A stretch of DNA of 64,000 nucleotides from Leifsonia sp. AK011 (GCF_013410945.1 NZ_JACCCH010000001.1:1550001-1614000); one strand, 5' to 3'; shown: positions 44,657 through 53,796, counted from the first letter of the stretch. A program made the numbers and translations. Notes: generated by a model not told the origin, from the letters alone.

Positions 44657-47404
44657 GTGGCAAACCCACGCGTGCACGAGATCGCATCTGAGCTCGGCAT
44701 CGAATCTAAAGTCGTTCTTGAGAAGCTCAAGAACATGGGCGAGTTCGTCAAGGGACCGTCCTCCAGCATCGCGCCCCCGGTAGCCCGTCGTGTCAAGGCT
44801 GCCCTCGAGGCCGACGGCATCAAGCCGACTCCCGCGCCCGAGAAGCCGAAGGCCGCCCCCAAGGCGGCACCGAAGCCCGTGAACCCCAACCCGGAGCCGG
44901 TCGCCGCGCCCGAACCCGTCGCGGATGCCGCGCCGGTTCCCGCAGCGCCCCTCACGGTCGCCGAGCGGCAGGCGCAGGCTGAGGCCGCGGCGGCAGAGGC
45001 CAAGGCGGCGGCAGAGGCCGCGGCATCCGCCCCCGCTGGCGCGACGCCCGCAGCCCCCGCCGGGGATGCCCCGCGCCCGAGCAGCATCCCGCGCCCGGGT
45101 GCCCCGCGCCCCGGTAACAACCCGTTCGCATCGAACCAGGGAATGGGACGCCCCGGCATCCCGCGCCCCGGCAACAACCCGTTCGCCTCCAACCAGGGGA
45201 TGGGTCGCCCCGGTGCGCCCGTTCCCCGTCCCGGTGCACCGCGTCCCGGTGGTCCCGGACAGGGTGGCCGTCCCGGCTTCCAGCAGCGCCCGGGTGGCCC
45301 CGGTGGCAACTTCCAGCAGCGTCCGGGTGCTCCGCGCCCGGGTGGTCCCGGCGGCTTCCGTCCCGGTGCTCCCGGTGGCGCTCCCGGCAACAACTTCGGC
45401 CCGAACCGTCCGCCGGCAGGTGGTGGCGGTCGCGGTCGCGGGCCTGGCGGTGGTACCGCTGGTGCCTTCGGTCGTGGTGGCGGCAAGAGCAAGGCTCGCA
45501 AGTCGAAGCGTACGAAGCGCGCAGAATTCGAGCTGAGGGAAGCCCCGTCGCTGGGTGGCGTTGCCGTTCCCCGTGGTGACGGCAAGACGATCATCCGTCT
45601 GCGTCGCGGTGCCTCCATCTCGGATCTCGCCGACAAGCTGGAGACGCTGACCGGCCTGACCGTTCAGCCCGGCAGCCTCGTGACCGCCCTGTTCCACCTC
45701 GGCCAGATGGCGACCGCAACCGAGTCGCTCGACGAGGGCACCTTCCAGGTGCTCGCCGAGGAGCTCGGCTACAAGATCGAGATGGTCTCGCCCGAGGACG
45801 AGGACCGCGAGCTGCTCGCCGGCTTCGACCTCGACCTCGACCAGGAGCTCGAGGACGAGACGGACGAGGACCTCGAGATCCGTCCGCCCGTCGTCACCGT
45901 CATGGGTCACGTCGACCACGGAAAGACCAAGCTCCTCGACGCCATCCGCAAGGCCAACGTGGTTGCCGGTGAGGCGGGTGGAATCACCCAGCACATCGGT
46001 GCGTACCAGGTCTGGACCGAGCACGAGGGCATCGAGCGCGCCATCACCTTCATCGACACCCCGGGTCACGAGGCGTTCACCGCCATGCGTGCACGTGGTG
46101 CACAGGTCACCGACCTCGCGATCCTCGTGGTCGCGGCGGACGACGGCATCATGCCCCAGACCGTTGAGGCCCTCAACCACGCGCAGGCGGCCAACGTGCC
46201 GATCGTGGTCGCGGTCAACAAGGTCGACAAGGAGGGTGCGAACCCCGCCAAGGTGCGCCAGCAGCTCACCGAATTCGGCCTCGTTGCCGAGGAGTACGGC
46301 GGCGACACGATGTTCATCGACGTGTCGGCGCTCAACAACCTCGGTATCGACAGGCTGCTCGACGCGGTGCTCCTCACGGCGGACGCCGGTCTCGACCTGC
46401 GCTCCAACCCCAACAAGGATGCCCGTGGCGTCGCGATCGAGGCCAAGCTCGACAAGGGCCGTGGTGCTGTTGCGACCGTGCTCATCCAGTCGGGAACGCT
46501 CCGCGTCGGAGACGCGATCGTCGCCGGAACGGCCTACGGCCGCGTTCGCGCGATGATGGACGAGAACGGTGTGCCGGTCGAGGAGGCCTATCCCTCCCGC
46601 CCCGTGCAGGTGCAGGGTCTGTCGACCGTGCCGCGCGCAGGCGACACCTTCATCGTCACCGAGGAGGACCGCACCGCCCGCCAGATCGCCGAGAAGCGCG
46701 AGGCCGTGGAGCGCAACGCTCTCCTCGCCAAGGCTCGCAAGCGCATCAGCCTCGAGGACTTCACCAAGGCCCTCGAAGACGGCAAGGTCGAAGCCCTCAA
46801 CCTCATCATCAAGGGTGACGTGTCCGGTGCCGTCGAGGCACTTGAGGATGCGCTGCTCAAGATCGAGGTCGACGACAGTGTCCAGCTGCGCATCATCCAC
46901 CGTGGTGTGGGTGCCGTCACCGAGAGCGACGTCAACCTCGCCACGATCGACAACGCGATCATCATCGGATTCAACGTTCGACCCGACACCAAGGCGCGCG
47001 AGCGCGCCCAGCGTGAAGGCGTCGACGTGCGTTTCTACTCCGTCATCTACGCCGCGCTCGAGGAGATCGAGAACTCCCTCAAGGGAATGCTCAAGCCCGA
47101 GTTCGAAGAGGTGCAGTCCGGTGTCGCCGAGATCCGCGAGATCTTCCGCTCCTCCAAGGTCGGGAACATCGCCGGTGTCATCGTGCGCTCGGGAACGATC
47201 ACGAGGAACGCGAAGGCACGCGTCATCCGCGATGGCGTCGTCGTCGGCGACAACCTCACGATCGAGAGCTTGCGTCGCTTCAAGGATGACGTCACCGAGG
47301 TTCGTACGGACTTCGAGGCTGGTATCGGCCTCGGCAAGTTCAACGACATCCAGGTCGGCGACGAGATTGAGACGATTGAGATGAAGGAAAAGCCGCGCGT
47401 GTAG
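44657..47404 (+). CDS. infB: translation initiation factor IF-2
   Basis: A 915-residue GTPase that brings initiator tRNA to the ribosome. The start is GTG 44657 ([20 protein letters not shown]) with AGGAG 4 nt upstream, matching actinobacterial IF2 N-termini. An Ala/Pro-rich and then Gly/Arg/Pro-rich disordered region (about 50-280) contains a tandem repeat [14 protein letters not shown]. The G domain follows, with [14 protein letters not shown] and NKVD, then domains II-IV. An upstream in-frame ATG at 44624 is rejected. The 169-bp gap to rbfA holds a long palindrome. Confidence 0.97.
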   Translation: MANPRVHEIASELGIESKVVLEKLKNMGEFVKGPSSSIAPPVARRVKAALEADGIKPTPAPEKPKAAPKAAPKPVNPNPEPVAAPEPVADAAPVPAAPLTVAERQAQAEAAAAEAKAAAEAAASAPAGATPAAPAGDAPRPSSIPRPGAPRPGNNPFASNQGMGRPGIPRPGNNPFASNQGMGRPGAPVPRPGAPRPGGPGQGGRPGFQQRPGGPGGNFQQRPGAPRPGGPGGFRPGAPGGAPGNNFGPNRPPAGGGGRGRGPGGGTAGAFGRGGGKSKARKSKRTKRAEFELREAPSLGGVAVPRGDGKTIIRLRRGASISDLADKLETLTGLTVQPGSLVTALFHLGQMATATESLDEGTFQVLAEELGYKIEMVSPEDEDRELLAGFDLDLDQELEDETDEDLEIRPPVVTVMGHVDHGKTKLLDAIRKANVVAGEAGGITQHIGAYQVWTEHEGIERAITFIDTPGHEAFTAMRARGAQVTDLAILVVAADDGIMPQTVEALNHAQAANVPIVVAVNKVDKEGANPAKVRQQLTEFGLVAEEYGGDTMFIDVSALNNLGIDRLLDAVLLTADAGLDLRSNPNKDARGVAIEAKLDKGRGAVATVLIQSGTLRVGDAIVAGTAYGRVRAMMDENGVPVEEAYPSRPVQVQGLSTVPRAGDTFIVTEEDRTARQIAEKREAVERNALLAKARKRISLEDFTKALEDGKVEALNLIIKGDVSGAVEALEDALLKIEVDDSVQLRIIHRGVGAVTESDVNLATIDNAIIIGFNVRPDTKARERAQREGVDVRFYSVIYAALEEIENSLKGMLKPEFEEVQSGVAEIREIFRSSKVGNIAGVIVRSGTITRNAKARVIRDGVVVGDNLTIESLRRFKDDVTEVRTDFEAGIGLGKFNDIQVGDEIETIEMKEKPRV

Positions 47405-47415
47405 CCCGTGGTTAC

Positions 47416-47500
47416 GGTATCCGGCGGCGATGTTCGGCACGGAAAACGGGGGCCCCGCGAGACCCCGAGTTTCCTTAGCCGAACATCGCCGCCGGATACC
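47416..47500. repeat. long perfect palindrome between infB and rbfA
   Basis: A 23-bp perfect inverted repeat: the left arm is 47416-47438 (begins GGTATCCGGCGG) and the right arm is 47478-47500 (ends CCGCCGGATACC), around a 39-base loop. The loop has its own inner pairing, GGAAA (47441-47445) with TTTCC (47470-47474) and CGGGG (47447-47451) with CCCCG (47463-47467). The whole 85-bp unit would fold into one extended hairpin. There is no T tract. It could be a processing or attenuation site or a MITE-like/REP-like element. Confidence 0.85.
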
Positions 47501-47572
47501 TCCAGTCGGGCTTCTCCCTCGCTGAGGAAGCGGGAGAGGAGCCCAGAGTTGCGACGAAGGTAGGAGTAGAAC

Positions 47573-48004
47573 ATGGCTGACGCAGCACGGGCGGCGAAGA
47601 TGGCCGACCGCATCAAGGTCATCGTCGCGAAGACGCTCGAACGCGGGGTCAAGGACCCGCGACTGGGGTTCGTCACGATTACCGACGTTCGAGTCACTGG
47701 CGACCTGCAGCACGCCTCCATCTTCTACACGGTCTACGGCTCCGATGAGGAGCGTGCGGACACGGCGGCGGCGCTCAAGTCGGCAACGGGTATGCTGCGC
47801 AGCGAGGTGGGCAAGAACCTCACCGCGCGCCTGACTCCCTCCCTTGAGTTCATCCCCGACGGCATCCCCGAGAACGCCGCTCTCATCGCGACTCTCCTCG
47901 ACGAGGCCGCGGCGCGCGACGCCGAAGTCGAGTCGCTCAAGAAGAAGGCCCAGTACGCCGGCGACGAGGACCCGTACATCAAGCCGCGCGAGCTCGAGGA
48001 CTAG
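47573..48004 (+). CDS. rbfA: ribosome-binding factor A
   Basis: A 143-residue KH-like protein needed for late maturation of the 30S subunit. The N-terminus AKMADRIKVIVAKTLERGVK and the core DPRLGFVTITDVRVTGDLQHA are family hallmarks. The C-terminal acidic tail is typical of actinobacteria. It lies downstream of infB, separated by the palindrome. truB, its usual next neighbour, is 4.4 kb away here. Confidence 0.96.
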   Translation: MADAARAAKMADRIKVIVAKTLERGVKDPRLGFVTITDVRVTGDLQHASIFYTVYGSDEERADTAAALKSATGMLRSEVGKNLTARLTPSLEFIPDGIPENAALIATLLDEAAARDAEVESLKKKAQYAGDEDPYIKPRELED

Positions 48005-48011
48005 AGCGGCC

Positions 48012-48320
48012 TCACCCCAACGCCAGGATGAGCAGGAGCAGCCAGATCGGATTGATCAGGATGCTCAACACAAGCACCACGATCGCCCAACCTTTCCGCG
48101 GGCTCCGGGCTGTCCACACGGCTGCTGCGACCGTGGTGACGACACACACCCCGATTCCGATGTAGTTGAGGTGCAGCACCCTGTCGCCGGATTCCCACGT
48201 GAGAGCCTGCAGTTCGAGGACCCACAGCACGAGCATCCCGCCGAGGCCCAGCAGTGCGATCGTTCTCGGCACCGTGGTGCGCCGTGCGGGGCGCGGTGTG
48301 GAGGTCGTGGACTCCGTCAT
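48012..48320 (-). CDS. small membrane protein of unknown function
   Basis: A 102-residue protein with a polar N-terminal tail and three predicted helices (about 20-38, 50-70 and 76-100: TIALLGLGGMLVLWVLELQ, YIGIGVCVVTTVAAAVW, WAIVVLVLSILINPIWLLL). No family is recognised. It is convergent with rbfA, 7 bp away, and on the same strand as the mutM group but separated from it by 17 bp. Confidence 0.7.
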   Translation of the reverse strand: MTESTTSTPRPARRTTVPRTIALLGLGGMLVLWVLELQALTWESGDRVLHLNYIGIGVCVVTTVAAAVWTARSPRKGWAIVVLVLSILINPIWLLLLILALG

Positions 48321-48337
48321 GCCCGCGAGCCTATTGG

Positions 48338-48799
48338 TCAGTCAGGCCCGGGAGCTATCGCGAATCTGACGCGGTCGGCAAGATAGGCCTCGAGGGCGAC
48401 CTCGGCGTAGGCGAGCCGGAGTGTCACGGTACCGTCGTGCTCCACGACCGTGTGGCCAAGCGCGGGCCGGAAGTCGTAGTTGACCGACTCGCCCGTGGCG
48501 AACGGTCCACGCGCCGCCGCGCGCTGCAGGTTGCGACGATGCTCCTCCGCCGGGCTCTTGTTGGCGGAGAAGTCCTTCGGGACCACCGCGCGCACGACGC
48601 TTCCCGTCGCGAGGAGCTCTCCGTCGCGGGTCACAAGCAGGTCGCCCAGGCGCCACGCACGACCAACGGGAACGAACTTCGCCGGGCGCGTCAGTGGTCC
48701 AAGTCGACGCTCGGGGCGCAACTCCGCGAGTGCCTCGTCGGGCACGCCCGCGGCATCCAATCGGGCGGCCGCGTCCGCGACCAGTTCGTCGAGCCTCAC
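48338..48799 (-). CDS. conserved hypothetical protein coupled to the DNA glycosylase gene
   Basis: A 153-residue soluble protein beginning RLDELVADAAARLDAAGV at a GTG that overlaps the upstream gene's stop as GTGA. The frame is open further upstream but runs inside that gene. Segments such as KFVPVGRAWRLGDLLVTRDG and ANKSPAEEHRRNLQRAAARG look conserved. Similar actinobacterial proteins are sometimes labelled glutaminase, but no glutaminase motif is visible, so I leave it without a function. Confidence 0.75.
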   Translation of the reverse strand: MRLDELVADAAARLDAAGVPDEALAELRPERRLGPLTRPAKFVPVGRAWRLGDLLVTRDGELLATGSVVRAVVPKDFSANKSPAEEHRRNLQRAAARGPFATGESVNYDFRPALGHTVVEHDGTVTLRLAYAEVALEAYLADRVRFAIAPGPD

Positions 48800-49671
48800 T
48801 TCAGCAGCCTCGAGAGCACCCGGTCGGCGAGCGGCTTGCCGCCCGTCTGGCAGGTCGGGCAGTACTGGAATGTCGAGTCGCTGTAGATCACCTGGCGAAT
48901 GGTGTCGCCGCAGACCGGACACGCCTCGCCGGTTCGGCCATGCACCCGCAGGTTCGACTTCTTCTCGCTCTTGAGCTCGGATGCCGCGAGCCCATCCGCT
49001 CGCTCGATGGCGGCCCGAAGCGTCCCCTGCATCGCCGCATACAGCTCCGACACCCTCTCCGCGGGCATCGAGGCCGGTGCGAAGGGGGACATCCTGGCAG
49101 TGTGCAGGATCTCGTCGGAGTAGGCATTGCCGATGCCCGCGAGGATCGACTGGCTGCGCAGCACTCCCTTGATCTGCGCCCGCCCCTGCGCGGCGAGGAT
49201 CGCCGCGAACGCCTCCTCCGTGAACGCGGGGTCGAGCGGGTCCGGGCCGAGCGTGCGCAGGTTCGCGACATCCGCCGGGCTGCGCACGACGTGGATCTGG
49301 AGGCTCTTCTTAGTGCCGGCCTCGGTGAGGTCGAAGCCGCTGCCGGGGCGCTCATCGTCTGGCACGAGGACGAGTCGGGCGGCGAGGGGGCCGCGGCCCG
49401 GGCGCGCGGAAGGCTGAGGCGCGGCATCCCGCCACCGGAGCCAGCCCGCGCGGGCGAGGTGGATGACGAGGTGCAACTGGCCGATACCGATGTCGAGGAA
49501 CTTGCCGTGACTGTCGACGCTCACGATCTCCTGGCCAGCGAGCGCGCTCACCGGCGGGTCGAACGTCTTCAGTGCCGGGAAGGCCACGATGTCGAGGCGC
49601 TCCACAGTGCGGCCCACGAGGCGACCGCGCAGGTCGCTGGCGAGCGCATGCACTTCTGGCAGCTCCGGCAT
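48796..49671 (-). CDS. Fpg/Nei-family DNA glycosylase (MutM-like)
   Basis: A 291-residue bifunctional glycosylase/AP lyase. The mature N-terminus PELPEVH supplies the catalytic Pro1 and Glu2. A helix-two-turn-helix region includes GVLRSQSILAGIGNAYSDEIL, and the C-terminal zinc finger is CPVCG...CPTCQTGGKPLADR. It removes oxidised bases such as 8-oxoguanine or formamidopyrimidine. Whether it is Fpg or an actinobacterial Nei2-type enzyme is not certain by eye. It lies beside mutY on the same strand, pairing two steps of the 8-oxoguanine pathway, with a palindrome between them. Confidence 0.92.
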   Translation of the reverse strand: MPELPEVHALASDLRGRLVGRTVERLDIVAFPALKTFDPPVSALAGQEIVSVDSHGKFLDIGIGQLHLVIHLARAGWLRWRDAAPQPSARPGRGPLAARLVLVPDDERPGSGFDLTEAGTKKSLQIHVVRSPADVANLRTLGPDPLDPAFTEEAFAAILAAQGRAQIKGVLRSQSILAGIGNAYSDEILHTARMSPFAPASMPAERVSELYAAMQGTLRAAIERADGLAASELKSEKKSNLRVHGRTGEACPVCGDTIRQVIYSDSTFQYCPTCQTGGKPLADRVLSRLLK

Positions 49672-49691
49672 TCCTCCAGTGTCGGTTCGCG

Positions 49692-49750
49692 CGCTGGTTT
49701 GCGCAATCTGCGCGTGTTCGCGGCGACCGCGGGTTGCGCAAACACCAGCG
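49692..49750. repeat. imperfect palindrome between the glycosylase gene and mutY
   Basis: CGCTGGTTTGCGCAA (49692-49706) pairs with TTGCGCAAACACCAGCG (49734-49750). The right arm has two extra bases as a bulge. The loop is 27 bases and contains further GCGC/CGCG stretches. It fills most of the 81-bp gap between mutY and the downstream glycosylase, just after the mutY stop. It may act as a terminator or belong to a dispersed repeat family. Confidence 0.65.
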
Positions 49751-49752
49751 GC

Positions 49753-50619
49753 TCAGCCTGGCAGCTCGAACCCGCCGTCGACCGCGATCACCAGGCCGTC
49801 CGCGAGCAGGCTCGCGAGGGCGCGGTCGCGTTGTGCTGCCTCCGGCCACAGGGTGGCGATCTCTGCGGTTGTCACCGGGATGTCACTGGCTCGAAGCTCC
49901 GCCATGATGAGGCCGCGCACCTGGCGGTCGCTGCCCTCGAACCTGGCCTGCACGGGGGTGCGGGCGCCCTCGTAGGGCGGGTAACCGCTCGCGCGCCAGC
50001 GGCAGTCGTCCCTGATCGGGCATTCCTCGCAGCGCGGCGCCCGCGCGGTGCAGATGACGGCCCCGAGCTCCATGACGGCGGCATTCGTGACGCGCGCCTC
50101 CGCGACATCCTCTGGCAGCACCTGCTCCATGGCGGCCAGATCGCGGCGGGTGGAGGGGGGACCCGGCTCGCCCTGACCGTCAACGGCGCGGGCGAGAACC
50201 CGGCGCACGTTCGTGTCAACGACGGGGTGCCGGTCTCCGTAGGCGAACGCGGCAACGGCACGCGCGGTGTAGTCGCCGATGCCGGGGAGCGCGAGCAGCG
50301 CGGACACGTCCCGCGGCACGACCCCGCCGTGACGCTCGACGATGGCCACGGCTGCGGCGTGCAGCCGAAGGGCTCGACGCGGGTACCCGAGCCGGTCCCA
50401 CGCCCGGACGGCGTCCCCGGGCGGCGACGCGGCGAGTGCTGCGGGATCCGGCCACCGGTCGAGCCACTCGGCGAGCCGTGGGATCACCCGCACGACGGGC
50501 GTCTGCTGCAACATGACCTCGCTCACGAGGATGCCCCACGCCCCGAACCCGTCCCGTCGCCACGGGAGGTCGCGCTGGTGAGCGCGGAACCACGCGTTCA
50601 CGGCCGGGGCGATCTGCAC
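49753..50619 (-). CDS. mutY: A/G-specific adenine glycosylase
   Basis: A 288-residue enzyme removing adenine opposite 8-oxoguanine. The catalytic Glu lies in VSEVMLQQTPV. The helix-hairpin-helix and catalytic Asp lie in LPGIGDYTARAVAAF and VVDTNVRRV. The [4Fe-4S] ligands are C-x6-C-x2-C-x5-C in CTARAPRCEECPIRDDC. The C-terminal NUDIX-like recognition domain of E. coli MutY is mostly absent, as in many actinobacteria. It is divergent from the kinase-like gene at 50699. Confidence 0.95.
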   Translation of the reverse strand: MQIAPAVNAWFRAHQRDLPWRRDGFGAWGILVSEVMLQQTPVVRVIPRLAEWLDRWPDPAALAASPPGDAVRAWDRLGYPRRALRLHAAAVAIVERHGGVVPRDVSALLALPGIGDYTARAVAAFAYGDRHPVVDTNVRRVLARAVDGQGEPGPPSTRRDLAAMEQVLPEDVAEARVTNAAVMELGAVICTARAPRCEECPIRDDCRWRASGYPPYEGARTPVQARFEGSDRQVRGLIMAELRASDIPVTTAEIATLWPEAAQRDRALASLLADGLVIAVDGGFELPG

Positions 50620-50698
50620 CTCACCAACCTAATCGGCTCGGCAGGCCCATTCCGGTCGGCCGAAATCTAGACTGGATGTCACGACCAGATGAGGTGAC

Positions 50699-51364
50699 AT
50701 GGTGCAGCTGAGATCCGCAACCCGATGGACGTCCGAGAAGCGTGCGGCATTCGATGCGCTCGCGGACGAGTTCCTCGCTCAGTACGCCAAGGGCCGCACG
50801 TTCCTGTCGGTGGACGGCATCGATGGTTCCTGCCGGAGGGATTTCGCCGATGCGCTGGCCGAGCGGCTCGGGCGTGGCGGCCACGCGGTGTTCCGGGCAT
50901 CCATCGACGATTTCCACCGGCCGCGCGCCGAGCGGTTCGCGCGCGGAGTGGATTCTGCGGAGGGGTACTACTACGACTCGTACGACTACGACCTGTTCCG
51001 CCGCGTGCTGGTCGAGCCGTTCAGGCTCGGCGGCAGCACCGGATTCGTCACGTCGGCCTTCGACGCCGAGCGCGATGTTCCGGTCGAGATGGAGTGGCTG
51101 ACCGGTCCGCAGGATGCCACGCTCATCGTTGATGGTCCGTTCCTCGGCAGGCCTGAGCTTCGCGGGCTGTGGAACTTCTCGGTCTGGCTCGACACCTACG
51201 CATTGCCCGCCATCACCGTGGACGGGGCGGCGCCGCGCAGCCCGCGCTATGCCGGCGGGGAGCGGCTGTACCTCGCAGAGGCGAACCCTCGCGCCCGTGC
51301 ATCCGCGATCGTCGACAACACGGATGCCGAGCTGCCGCGCAGGGTCTTCGCGGACAGCTGTTAG
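50699..51364 (+). CDS. uridine kinase-like protein with degenerate P-loop
   Basis: A 221-residue protein of the uridine kinase-like P-loop family, recognised by TFLSVDGIDG, RASIDDFHRPRAERFARG, SAEGYYYDSYDYD and DATLIVDGPFLGRPELR. The nucleotide-binding loop is altered: where relatives have DG(V/I)DGAGKTTFA, this reads DGIDGSCRRDFA (residues 39-50). The invariant Gly, Lys and Thr are replaced by Cys45, Arg46 and Arg47. ATP phosphoryl transfer by the normal mechanism is doubtful. It has its own strand, between mutY and a ketopantoate-reductase-like gene. Confidence 0.82.
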   Translation: MVQLRSATRWTSEKRAAFDALADEFLAQYAKGRTFLSVDGIDGSCRRDFADALAERLGRGGHAVFRASIDDFHRPRAERFARGVDSAEGYYYDSYDYDLFRRVLVEPFRLGGSTGFVTSAFDAERDVPVEMEWLTGPQDATLIVDGPFLGRPELRGLWNFSVWLDTYALPAITVDGAAPRSPRYAGGERLYLAEANPRARASAIVDNTDAELPRRVFADSC

Positions 51365-51367
51365 GGC

Positions 51368-52372
51368 TCAGCGCCTCGCCAGCCCCCGGTAGCGGTCGAT
51401 AACCTGCCGCGAGGTGAGGAACGTGCCGCTCTCCTCGACCTCGTGCACGAGCGAGGTGAGGAGTTCGTTGACGGGCGCGGTGCGACCGATCGCGCCGGCG
51501 GCCGTCACGACGGCACCATTCAGGTGGTCGATCTCCGTCGTCTGCCCGCGGCGGATGCTCTGCAGGGTCGAGCCCGGGTTGGGTACGGCGCCGATCCGGG
51601 CGCTCATCGCCCTCGGCAGAAACTCACCGATGGCCAGCGGCGCAAGGGCGAAGAATCGCAACAGCCGACGACTCAGGCCCTGGAGCTTCTCGAAGCGCAC
51701 ACCGGACCTGCGGCCGATCCGTACGGCCTCCCGCATGCTCGCGGTCAAGACGCGACGGAGGCCGTCGTCGGCCACCACCTCCTGCACGCTGAGTCCCGTG
51801 ATCGCCGGGAGTGCGTTGACCTGGTTGATGATGAGCTTCGTCCATTGCGCTCCGCGGAAGTTCGGGATCACCGTCGTCGGCATGACCGGAGCCAGCACAC
51901 TCGCGACGTAGCGCGCTGGCACGTCGTACTCGCCGTCGACACCCACGTAGGTGGGGCCGGCGGTCGTGACCGTGATCTCCCCGGGGGAGAGGTAGCTCGT
52001 CGCGAATGTCGCCAGGCCACCGATGACATCGGACCGGGGCGACGCGGCTCGGGCCGCGGTGATCGAGTCGAGACCGTTCTGCACCACCAGGAGGGGTACA
52101 CCACGGAGGAGTGCGATGTTGTCGCGGATGGCTGCGACGGCGTCCTGCGCTTTGGTCGCGACGATGACGAGTTCGGGCGAGAACGTGAGTGTCGCATTGG
52201 CATCCACGATGGCCGTGTACGTGCCCCAGCCTCCCGTGAGCTTGATGCCCTCGGCTCGGATCGCCGCGAGGTGGTCACCCCGGGCGGTCACCTCGACCTC
52301 GTGGCCGCCGCGCACCAGGAGCGCCGCGATGGCACCGCCCACTGCACCCGCACCGATCACTCCCACCCGCAT
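51368..52372 (-). CDS. ketopantoate reductase family (2-dehydropantoate 2-reductase-like) protein
   Basis: A 334-residue NADP-dependent reductase of the PanE/ApbA family. The Rossmann motif GAGAVGGAIAALLVRGGH is at the N-terminus, and Lys in IVATKAQD and QNGLDS follow. The C-terminal helical domain includes WTKLIINQVNALPAITG, where the catalytic Lys is expected. It could make pantoate for coenzyme A, but actinobacterial genomes often hold several such paralogues, so the symbol panE is withheld. It is convergent with the uridine kinase-like gene (3-bp gap) and divergent from truB. Confidence 0.88.
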   Translation of the reverse strand: MRVGVIGAGAVGGAIAALLVRGGHEVEVTARGDHLAAIRAEGIKLTGGWGTYTAIVDANATLTFSPELVIVATKAQDAVAAIRDNIALLRGVPLLVVQNGLDSITAARAASPRSDVIGGLATFATSYLSPGEITVTTAGPTYVGVDGEYDVPARYVASVLAPVMPTTVIPNFRGAQWTKLIINQVNALPAITGLSVQEVVADDGLRRVLTASMREAVRIGRRSGVRFEKLQGLSRRLLRFFALAPLAIGEFLPRAMSARIGAVPNPGSTLQSIRRGQTTEIDHLNGAVVTAAGAIGRTAPVNELLTSLVHEVEESGTFLTSRQVIDRYRGLARR

Positions 52373-52423
52373 GCCTCGATCCTAGGCGCGGGGCTGTCGA
52401 ATGCTGGCCGGTAGAATCGAACC

Positions 52424-53383
52424 ATGGATGCTCGGCCGGGGGATGACGCGGCCGACGCACAGCCTGAGGCGCGTCGCCCGGCCCCCGATGCCGTTCTGCT
52501 CGTCGACAAGCCAGCCGGGATCACGAGCCACGGTGTCGTTGCTCGCGCCCGCCGTGGCCTCGGCACGCGCAAGGTGGGCCACGCGGGAACCCTCGACCCG
52601 ATGGCGACGGGTCTCCTGGTGCTCGGGGTTGGCTCCGCAACCCGGCTCCTGACGTGGATCGTCGGGGCGGACAAGACCTACGAGGCGACGATCCGGCTCG
52701 GCGCCGGGTCGAACACGGACGACGCCGAGGGGGAACTCGGGCCCGTCGCATCCGAGTCCGCGCTCGCCGACGTCTCGGACGAGGCCATCGTGAGTGGGGT
52801 CGCCGCGTTGACGGGTGATCTGCTTCAGCGACCGAGCGCCGTGAGCGCCATCAAGGTCGACGGCAAGCGCGCCTATGCGCTCGTGCGCGAGGGCGAGACC
52901 GTCGAACTCCCGGCGCGCCCCGTCACCGTTCGCCGGTTCGAGGTGCTCTCGATCGACCGCGGGGCCGGCTTCATCGACGTTGCCGCGGTCGTCGACTGCA
53001 CCTCAGGCACCTACATCCGCGCCCTCGCCCGCGACCTTGGCGAATCACTCGGCGTCGGCGGGCATCTCACGGCCCTGCGACGTACGCGCGTCGGCCCGTT
53101 CCGTGTCGAGGATGCCGCGTCCCTGGACGATGACCTGCCCGTACACCTCACGCCACCAGCTGCCGTTGCCGAGAAGCTCTTCCCCGTGGTCGCGCTCGAC
53201 GAGCAGGCAGCGATCGACCTCGGCCACGGCAAGCGCATCACCCTCGGCACTCCGGACGCTTCGCCCGTGGCGGCCCTCGATCCCTCCGGTCGCCTCGTGG
53301 GTCTCGTGGAGATCTCCCGCGGTGTCGCGCGCGTTCTCGTGAACTTTCCCGCGCCTGCGGCCGACTCGGAGGGTGCCCCATGA
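52424..53383 (+). CDS. truB: tRNA pseudouridine(55) synthase
   Basis: A 319-residue enzyme forming pseudouridine 55 in tRNA. LLVDKPAGITSHGVVARAR and VGHAGTLDPMATGLLVLG contain the catalytic Asp. PSAVSAIKVDGKRAYALVRE and SGTYIRALARDLGE are further motifs. The first 24 residues form a short extra tail. The ATG at 52424 is the only clear start. The stop overlaps the next gene as ATGA, beginning a five-gene coupled run to the MFS gene. Confidence 0.96.
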   Translation: MDARPGDDAADAQPEARRPAPDAVLLVDKPAGITSHGVVARARRGLGTRKVGHAGTLDPMATGLLVLGVGSATRLLTWIVGADKTYEATIRLGAGSNTDDAEGELGPVASESALADVSDEAIVSGVAALTGDLLQRPSAVSAIKVDGKRAYALVREGETVELPARPVTVRRFEVLSIDRGAGFIDVAAVVDCTSGTYIRALARDLGESLGVGGHLTALRRTRVGPFRVEDAASLDDDLPVHLTPPAAVAEKLFPVVALDEQAAIDLGHGKRITLGTPDASPVAALDPSGRLVGLVEISRGVARVLVNFPAPAADSEGAP

Positions 53384-53766
53384 TCGAGTGGTTCACTACT
53401 GTCCAGATCGCCGTCGCGGTCGCAGCTGGCCTGCTCTGCGTGATCCTCGGGCTCGCCAAGCGGAGCCCCAACGATCTGATCCTCGGTGCAGCAGCCGTCG
53501 TGGAGCTTCTTCTCATCGTCCAGGTCGTCATCGCGATCGTCGCCCCGGCCTTCGGGAATGTGCCGACGGGGAGTGGACTTGAGTTCTGGGTGTACCTCGT
53601 GTCCGCCGTTCTTCTACCTCCGCTCGCCGTCTTCTGGGCGCTCATCGATCGGACCCGCTGGAGCACGGTGGTGATCGGGGTCGCCTGCCTGGCTATCGCC
53701 GTGATGGTCTACCGCATGAACGTCATCTGGTTCGTGCAGGGCCCCGGCGCCCTCCTCGGCCAGTAG
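53380..53766 (+). CDS. small membrane protein, four helices
   Basis: A 128-residue integral membrane protein with helices at about 8-25, 32-55, 70-90 and 96-112 (IAVAVAAGLLCVILGLA, LGAAAVVELLLIVQVVIAIV, YLVSAVLLPPLAVFWALI, VVIGVACLAIAVMVYRM). Family not named by me. Such proteins often sit between truB and ribF in actinobacteria. It overlaps the truB stop by 4 bp and is followed 30 bp later by another membrane protein. Confidence 0.82.
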   Translation: MIEWFTTVQIAVAVAAGLLCVILGLAKRSPNDLILGAAAVVELLLIVQVVIAIVAPAFGNVPTGSGLEFWVYLVSAVLLPPLAVFWALIDRTRWSTVVIGVACLAIAVMVYRMNVIWFVQGPGALLGQ

Positions 53767-53796
53767 CAGAACAGCCCGCAACTAGAATTGGCCCCG

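Noticed and set aside
44567-47713. A 1,048-codon open frame on the minus strand
   Set aside because: It is antisense to infB and rbfA. Its translation is low-complexity (runs of LGDL, DRHDG, TTGTTARP) with no family signal. It is a by-product of high third-position GC.
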